10,908 bases of DNA from the NCBI GenBank assembly GCA_014376885.1, contig JACMQR010000026.1, positions 1-10,908 of the forward strand, in the 5' to 3' direction. A program made the translations under genes and the position numbers. Position 1 is the stretch's first letter; each line of letters begins with the position of its first letter. Source of the DNA: Polaromonas sp. GTDB taxonomy: Bacteria; Pseudomonadota; Gammaproteobacteria; Burkholderiales; Burkholderiaceae_C. Shown in pieces: positions 7,284 through 10,908 of this stretch. Under the pieces are notes generated by a model, which made no database searches, was not told where the DNA came from, and saw only the letters and a list, made by a program, of their open reading frames with translations.

Positions 7284-8186
7284 ATGCAGGCCGGCTGGAT
7301 GCTTTTTTCTTCGCTCATGTTTGCCACGATGGGCGTTTGCGTCAAGTTCGCGTCCAGCCATTTCAGCAGCACCGAGCTGGTGTTTTACCGCGGCGCGCTG
7401 GGCATCGTCTTCATGGCGCTGTATGCCCGGATCAGCAGCACATCGCTGCGCACCAGTTATCCGGCCATGCATGCCTGGCGCAGCCTCATCGGCGTGGTGT
7501 CTTTGTCTGCCTGGTTCTACGCCATTGCCCATTTGCCGCTAGCCACTGCCATGACGCTCAATTACCTCAGCGGCGTGTGGATTGCCGCCTTTTTGGTGGG
7601 CGGCGCGCTGATGCTCGGCAAGCCCGGCCGCAAAGGACCCCGCCAGGGACCGCTGGTGCTGACGATCCTGGCAAGCTTTGCGGGCGTGGTCATGCTGCTG
7701 CGCCCGGCCATCGACCAGAACCAGAGCTTTGCCGGACTGGTCGGCCTGCTGTCCGGCCTGGGCGCTGCGTTTGCCTACATGCAGGTCATGGCTATTTCGC
7801 GCCTGGGCGAGCCCGAAATCCGCACCGTGTTTTACTTTGCCGTTGGCACCGCGGTGGCCGGTGCGCTGGGCATGGCGCTGACCGGCATTTCTGCCTGGAA
7901 CTGGCAGCAGGCCCTGTGGCTGCCGCCCATCGGCATTTTGGCGTCGCTTGGCCAGTTGGGCATGACGCGGGCCTATTCGATGTCGCAGCGCCATGGCGGA
8001 ACCTTGATGGTGGCCAACCTGCAGTATTCGGGCATCGTGTTTGCGGCGCTCTACAGCCTGGCAATTTTTGGCGACAATATCACCTGGTCCGGCTGGGCCG
8101 GCATGGCCTTGATCATCACCAGTGGCATCGCTGCCACGGTGCTGCGGGCCCGCACCGCACCCAACGCGCCCGCCGAAGACCACTGA
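7284..8186 (+). CDS. EamA/DMT-superfamily membrane transporter
   Basis: A 300-residue inner-membrane protein with about ten hydrophobic segments arranged as two EamA-type repeats (roughly residues 1-140 and 148-288). Family features include the first-repeat ELVFYRGALG at 31-40, the AWFYAIAHLPLATAMTLNYL stretch near 76-95, and a C-terminal FGDNITWSGWAGMALIITSG that matches the end of many DMT proteins. The tail is short and hydrophilic. Known relatives export amino acids, nucleobases, riboflavin or other metabolites; the cargo cannot be told here. ATG 7284 has AAAGGA at 7274-7279, only 4 nt away. The next gene starts 23 nt after the stop, so the two are probably one operon. Confidence 0.9.
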   Translation: MQAGWMLFSSLMFATMGVCVKFASSHFSSTELVFYRGALGIVFMALYARISSTSLRTSYPAMHAWRSLIGVVSLSAWFYAIAHLPLATAMTLNYLSGVWIAAFLVGGALMLGKPGRKGPRQGPLVLTILASFAGVVMLLRPAIDQNQSFAGLVGLLSGLGAAFAYMQVMAISRLGEPEIRTVFYFAVGTAVAGALGMALTGISAWNWQQALWLPPIGILASLGQLGMTRAYSMSQRHGGTLMVANLQYSGIVFAALYSLAIFGDNITWSGWAGMALIITSGIAATVLRARTAPNAPAEDH

Positions 8187-8209
8187 GTCAAGTCCACAAG
8201 GAGCAGGCC

Positions 8210-9109
8210 ATGAACCACACCACCACGATTGCTGCCGGGCAACTGCAGGCCTTGATGAAAAACGGCCAGCCCTTGCGCATTTTTGACTGCAGCTTCGAGC
8301 TGATGCAGCCGCATGCAGGCCGGCAGCATTACCTGGCCTCGCACATTCCAGGCGCGATTTATGCCGATCTGGAAACTGCCCTTAGCGCCCGGCATGGCGC
8401 GCCCGGCGCGCATGGTGTGCTCACGGCTGCCGGGGCCGACGCACCGGCCTCCGGAGGCCGCCACCCGCTGCCCAACCGGGAAAGATTCGCCACCTGGCTG
8501 TCTGGCGTCGGCATGGGCAACGGCATGCAGGCGGTGGTTTATGACCGCAGCGGCGGGACCTGCTGCGGCCGCCTTTGGTGGATGCTCAAATGGGCCGGCC
8601 ATGACCGCGTGGCTGTGCTCGACGGCGGCTGGCAAGCCTGGCAGGCGGCGGGCGGCGCGCTCAGCAGCGGTGAAGAACCAGCCCATTTCCAGGCCAGCTT
8701 TTTGCCCGGACCCGAATTGGCGCGCCTGGTGGATGCATCTGCAGTTGCCAGTCAGCTTGGGCGTCCCGGGCAAACTCTGGTCGACGCCCGTGCAGCGGCC
8801 CGCTTCAAAGGCCAAGCAGAGCCAATCGACCCCGTTGCCGGGCATATTCCCGGCGCGCTAAACCGCCCTTTTGCAGAAAACCTCATGCCGGATGGCCTGT
8901 TCAAGCCAGCCGCGCAACTGAAAGCGGAATTTCTCTCCCTGCTGGGTGAACGCGACCCGTCAAGCGTGGTGCATTACTGCGGCAGCGGTGTCAGTGCGCT
9001 GCACAATCTGGTTGCCATGGAGATTGCAGGATTGGGCCGAACAGCACTGTATGCCGGCAGCTGGAGCGACTGGTGCCGCGACCCTCAAAGGCCTGTGGCA
9101 ACAGCCTAA
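8210..9109 (+). CDS. Two-domain sulfurtransferase, 3-mercaptopyruvate sulfurtransferase type
   Basis: A 299-residue protein made of two rhodanese domains. The first is inactive (HIPGAIYADLE near 45-54, VYDRSGGTCCGRLWWMLKWAG, then VLDGGWQAW to 144). The second is catalytic (VDAR at 191-194, GHIPGALNRPF near 211-221). The active-site loop reads CGSGVSA with Cys257. CGSG-V-(T/S) is typical of 3-mercaptopyruvate sulfurtransferases (SseA), whereas thiosulfate sulfurtransferases carry CRKGVT or similar. The enzyme would move sulfur from 3-mercaptopyruvate to thiol or cyanide acceptors in the cytoplasm. The start is ATG 8210 with a strong AAGGAG at 8198-8203, six bases away. The open frame extends upstream through the transporter gene, but that part is a shadow. 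No obvious intrinsic terminator follows. Confidence 0.92.
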   Translation: MNHTTTIAAGQLQALMKNGQPLRIFDCSFELMQPHAGRQHYLASHIPGAIYADLETALSARHGAPGAHGVLTAAGADAPASGGRHPLPNRERFATWLSGVGMGNGMQAVVYDRSGGTCCGRLWWMLKWAGHDRVAVLDGGWQAWQAAGGALSSGEEPAHFQASFLPGPELARLVDASAVASQLGRPGQTLVDARAAARFKGQAEPIDPVAGHIPGALNRPFAENLMPDGLFKPAAQLKAEFLSLLGERDPSSVVHYCGSGVSALHNLVAMEIAGLGRTALYAGSWSDWCRDPQRPVATA

Positions 9110-9302
9110 AAGCCCGGATGGCAGAAGGTGAGTGCACGGCGAAGCGGGTGCGCCGGTCCTTTTTCTCACACCCTTTTTGGCCAACAACGGGTTATTGGCC
9201 GGTAAAGTTGGCAAAAACTGTTACGGGCGGAGCCACCTTTCGCAGCGCACGCCGTGTGGCACCCAGGCTGCGGACGCACTAGAAAATTTGCCATTCGTAA
9301 CC

Positions 9303-9335
9303 CAAAAGCTCCATTCACTGCGAGCGAATGGAGCT
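9303..9335 (-). terminator. Intrinsic terminator of the small lipoprotein gene
   Basis: On the minus strand AGCTCCATTC and GAATGGAGCT form a perfect 10-bp stem (9335-9326 with 9316-9307) around a 9-base loop. A short T-run follows directly (four T, counting the last stem base). It lies 36 nt beyond the lipoprotein stop codon. On the plus strand no T-run follows, so it should act mainly on the minus strand. Confidence 0.72.
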
Positions 9336-9371
9336 GCCCGGCCAGTGCCGGAAAATCGCCAAGAAAAGGAA

Positions 9372-9626
9372 TCAGCCGCCACTGGCCCGGCTTGCAGGCG
9401 GCATGGCCGTGCTGCCGGACGAACCCGAAGAGCTGCCCATTGAGCCCGAGCCGGTGCTGCCCGACGAGCCGGATGAACCTGGCGAACCACTGGAAGGACT
9501 TGTCGAGGACGACCCGGGCGTTGTCGCGCCCGAATTGTCTGCGGCTTTGTTGCAGCCAGAAAGCGCCAGTGCAGCGGCAAGCGCAAGTGCCGCCGCGGTG
9601 CCAGTTTTCAGTATGGAAGCATGCAT
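9372..9626 (-). CDS. Small Ser/Gly-rich lipoprotein, function unknown
   Basis: An 84-residue predicted lipoprotein. Residues 1-24 form a signal peptide: a short basic start with Lys7, then an Ala/Leu core, then the lipobox LSGC. The lipidated residue would be Cys25 and the next is Asn26, so by E. coli rules it would go to the outer membrane. The mature part is almost only Ser, Gly, Thr and Pro, with imprecise GSSGS and SGSTGS repeats at residues 37-74, then an AMPPASRASGG tail. There is no recognisable domain, so it may be a flexible surface tether or spacer. ATG 9626 has AAAGGA eight bases upstream, a strong ribosome binding site. A well-formed terminator follows the gene. An open frame on the opposite strand is Glu/Pro-rich because of the repeats and is rejected. 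The family is not recognised. Confidence 0.8.
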   Translation of the reverse strand: MHASILKTGTAAALALAAALALSGCNKAADNSGATTPGSSSTSPSSGSPGSSGSSGSTGSGSMGSSSGSSGSTAMPPASRASGG

Positions 9627-9974
9627 GTCGGTTTTCCTTTGAAAGATTGAAGCGGCCAGATATCAGCCACCGATCAATTTAGTGGCCTTCAGGCAGGTCG
9701 CTCCATGAGACACACGCCTAAGGCAATGTAGGCCATGTTCGGGTAGACCAATGCACGCCAGGCACCTTTTGGAGCAAGGAAAAAGTGGCCTGGCCAGCTC
9801 AGCTTACGCTGTCCTACATGTTTTAAGCAATTTATACCCATAAAATTAATGAAAATTGTATTAAAAACAAAAAGTGGTGAAAACAACTTAAATTGCTTTC
9901 ATCACTCTTCATCATTCAATCACTGGTCATACAGAAAAGCGTGAACAGGAAATTTTTGTAAAGGAAACCGCAAA
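9627..9974. other. Intergenic region, divergent; A+T-rich right half
   Basis: This holds the upstream regions of the lipoprotein gene (minus) and the KGG gene (plus). The left part (to about 9815) has ordinary composition and contains the palindrome CTGGCCAG at 9790-9797. From about 9816 to 9974 the DNA is strongly A+T-rich, by eye about 70%. It contains the inverted pair AAGCAATTTA (9825-9834) and TAAATTGCTT (9889-9898), exact reverse complements 54 bp apart. TTGCTT (9893-9898) with TTCAAT (9915-9920), 16 bp apart, or CATACA near 9928-9933, could form promoter elements for the KGG gene, but none is convincing. A minus-strand frame at 9689-9886 is judged non-coding. Confidence 0.5.
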
Positions 9975-10187
9975 ATGGCAACCAGCAATCAAGTCAAGAA
10001 GGACGCGGGCAGGCAAACCGGGAAATCCGAGCGCGGTTTTGCAGCCATGGACCCTGAGCGGCACCGCGAAATCGCCAGAGAAGGCGGCAAGGCAGCCCAC
10101 CAGAGTGGCAACGCCCATGAATTCACCTCGGAAGAAGCGCGCAAGGCTGGCAAAAAGGGAGGCCAGGCCAGCAGCAAGCAGCGCTGA
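9975..10187 (+). CDS. KGG-motif stress protein, YciG/Con-10-like
   Basis: A 70-residue, very hydrophilic protein with a basic start. It carries two copies of the short repeat known as the stress-induced KGG motif (Pfam KGG family). One is around FAAMDPERHREIAREGGKAA at 22-41, the other around FTSEEARKAGKKGGQASS at 50-67. Known relatives are E. coli YciG and fungal Con-10, which are made in stationary phase or under stress. Their molecular function is poorly defined. The start is ATG 9975 with AAAGGA at 9960-9965, nine bases away. It is preceded by an A+T-rich leader that could suit growth-phase control, which is inference. A convergent small gene lies 134 bp downstream. The sequence is not ordinary housekeeping coding, but the frame is intact. 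Confidence 0.88.
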   Translation: MATSNQVKKDAGRQTGKSERGFAAMDPERHREIAREGGKAAHQSGNAHEFTSEEARKAGKKGGQASSKQR

Positions 10188-10288
10188 ACTCGCCGGCTCT
10201 GTGAAAGGACACAAATCGTGCCGTTTTGCCGGCTGCGGCTGCGCCTAGGCTGGCAACGACAGGCACCCGTTCCAGCCGGGATTGTTTC

Positions 10289-10305
10289 AACGATGAATCA
10301 TCGTT
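10289..10305. repeat. Palindromic inverted repeat between convergent small genes
   Basis: AACGATG (10289-10295) and CATCGTT (10299-10305) are exact reverse complements around a 3-base centre. Outside them, TTTCA and TGAAA extend the symmetry imperfectly. It sits 101 bp after the KGG stop and 16 bp beyond the stop of the convergent 57-residue gene. This position suits a shared terminator, but the stem is A+T-rich with only a short T-run (TTT) on the plus strand. It could equally be a protein-binding site. Confidence 0.45.
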
Positions 10306-10321
10306 TAAATGAAAAGCTAAG

Positions 10322-10495
10322 CTAGCTGGCAGCCCATGCGTGCTGGGCGAGCTCTTGATGCTTATGGGGATTGTGCTTCCAGGCTCCTGAACTGGGGCCT
10401 TGTTCCTTGGACTCCCTGACGCCGTTGTCGGGGCGCTCCAGCCGATTCTTGGACGGTTTGATGTCACGATTGCCATCAGATTTGCGATCATTCAT
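10322..10495 (-). CDS. Small hydrophilic protein of 57 residues, function unknown
   Basis: A complete short frame from ATG 10495 to TAG at 10322-10324. The ribosome binding site GAGGGA ends six bases before the ATG, a strong placement. The product is rich in charged and polar residues (Lys, Arg, Asp, Asn, Ser) from MNDRKSDGNRDIKPSK at the start. It has a Pro/Gly/Ser segment (EQGPSSGAWK, 31-40) and a His-rich, helix-prone end (HNPHKHQELAQHAWAA, 41-56). There is no signal peptide or membrane segment, and it looks largely disordered and cytoplasmic. I do not recognise the family. It faces the KGG gene, so both may belong to a stress-related set, which is inference. A longer overlapping frame from 10491 in another phase has a less natural composition and lacks a well-spaced binding site. 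Confidence 0.62.
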   Translation of the reverse strand: MNDRKSDGNRDIKPSKNRLERPDNGVRESKEQGPSSGAWKHNPHKHQELAQHAWAAS

Positions 10496-10703
10496 ATGAC
10501 ATCCCTCGAGAGTTTAAGAGGCTGGCAATCTGCGGCCAACATACTTTCAGTTTTTTAGATTACCCAACACTGCAGATCTTTTTTGTAGGAAATCATTGCC
10601 ATAGATATAAGTCAGGTCTTACAGTGAATAAACTGCCGCCGAGGTCATTCCAAAAGACGGGAAAGTGCCTTTCACGGACAGGCACCAGCCGAAGCGGACT
10701 TTT
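10496..10703. other. Intergenic region with overlapping hairpins
   Basis: This holds the upstream region of the 57-residue gene and no convincing gene. On the minus strand TTGGCC with TTAAAC sixteen bp further on, or TTGGGT with AAGTAT, could be a promoter, but both are weak. On the plus strand two hairpins overlap: GAAAG (10661-10665) with CTTTC (10669-10673), and GTGCCT (10665-10670) with AGGCAC (10680-10685). They share bases, so only one can form at a time. A run of five T (10700-10704) lies 14 bp after the second stem. Confidence 0.4.
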
Positions 10704-10877
10704 TCATAATTGCACTTTAGACTGACAGCAGCGACGCCCATGCTGAAAAACCTGGCCGCGGGCTGTGCACAGCATTGGCATTGGGGTTGTCTGCACTTCT
10801 CCCGGCTCTGGAGGTGTCGACAAAGGCTCTACCGGCTGCGGCGGCGGCACATTGGGATTGGTGGCCATGGATTTCAT
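10704..10877 (-). CDS. Short proline-rich reading frame, possibly degraded
   Basis: A frame of 57 codons plus stop on the minus strand, from ATG 10877 (or ATG 10868, three codons later) to TGA at 10704-10706; an in-frame TGA directly precedes the first ATG. Counted from the second ATG, residues 1-31 are proline-rich (MATNPNVPPPQPVEPLSTPP, then EPGEVQTTPMP). They resemble small proline-rich hypothetical proteins that I associate with this bacterial family, though I cannot verify that. From about residue 33 the sequence changes to a Cys/Arg/Gln mix without proline, as expected after a frameshift. No good ribosome binding site is visible before either ATG. It may be a real small protein with an altered end, a frameshifted remnant, or a chance frame in G+C-rich DNA. 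Confidence 0.38.
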   Translation of the reverse strand: MKSMATNPNVPPPQPVEPLSTPPEPGEVQTTPMPMLCTARGQVFQHGRRCCQSKVQL

Positions 10878-10908
10878 TCAGTGTGGCTGTCTGGACGGCT
10901 CTGGCGAA

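Noticed and set aside
7211..8209. Upstream extension of the sulfurtransferase frame
   Set aside because: It runs through the transporter gene in another frame; the ATG at 8210 has a strong binding site and begins the real protein.
9179..9200. Inverted repeat GGCCAA / TTGGCC after the sulfurtransferase gene
   Set aside because: Six-bp stem with a 10-base loop and no following T-run; too weak to call a terminator.
9338..9351. Hairpin CCGGC-CAGT-GCCGG near the lipoprotein stop
   Set aside because: Short stem without a T-run on either strand; the neighbouring 10-bp stem is the better terminator.
9328..9642. Plus-strand Glu/Pro-rich frame of 104 residues
   Set aside because: Its repeats are the complement of the Ser/Gly repeat; the minus strand has the signal peptide, lipobox, binding site and terminator.
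9689..9886. Minus-strand frame of 65 residues
   Set aside because: It starts at TTG in A+T-rich DNA with no binding site, and no family is recognised; coding is possible but not supported.
10123..10491. Minus-strand frame of 122 residues overlapping the 57-residue gene and the KGG gene
   Set aside because: The 57-residue frame has a better-spaced binding site and more natural composition, and this one runs antisense into the KGG gene.
10619..10741. Minus-strand frame of 40 residues ending MTSAAVYSL
   Set aside because: No binding site seen and it overlaps the proline-rich frame; it may be part of a repeated or degraded element, which I cannot test.

Overview
The window looks like chromosomal DNA of a betaproteobacterium, order Burkholderiales, most likely family Comamonadaceae (Polaromonas- or Rhodoferax-like). 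This is inferred from the high G+C content, the protein style, and the order xseB-ispA-dxs with a Rieske oxygenase gene divergent from it, an arrangement I recall from this order. No database search was possible, so genus and species are not claimed.

Left part (1-2504, plus strand): the end of a branched-chain-amino-acid type ABC transporter operon. The last codons of livH are followed by livM (permease), livG and livF (the two ATPases). The genes are packed tightly (4-nt gap, then two ATGA overlaps). The periplasmic binding protein and most of livH lie outside the window.

Middle (2548-5829, minus strand): xseB, ispA and dxs, read in that order. Dxs makes 1-deoxy-D-xylulose 5-phosphate, the entry to the MEP isoprenoid pathway. 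IspA condenses the C5 units to farnesyl diphosphate. XseB is the small subunit of exonuclease VII. IspA appears to lack about 15 residues just before its second Asp-rich motif. livF and dxs are convergent.

Right of centre (6061-9109, plus strand): a stand-alone Rieske non-haem iron oxygenase alpha subunit, divergent from xseB. After it come an EamA/DMT-family membrane transporter and a two-domain sulfurtransferase of the 3-mercaptopyruvate sulfurtransferase type. The last two are 23 nt apart and probably cotranscribed.

Right end (9110-10908): an accessory-looking region of small genes. There is a Ser/Gly-rich lipoprotein on the minus strand with its own intrinsic terminator. An A+T-rich leader precedes a plus-strand KGG-motif (YciG/Con-10-like) stress protein. 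A 57-residue very hydrophilic protein on the minus strand converges on the KGG gene. At the edge there is a short proline-rich reading frame that may be degraded.

No tRNA, rRNA, CRISPR array, insertion sequence or integrase was seen. No clearly new multi-gene system is evident. The points most worth checking are the IspA deletion, the 57-residue gene, the orphan Rieske oxygenase and the unexplained end of the window.
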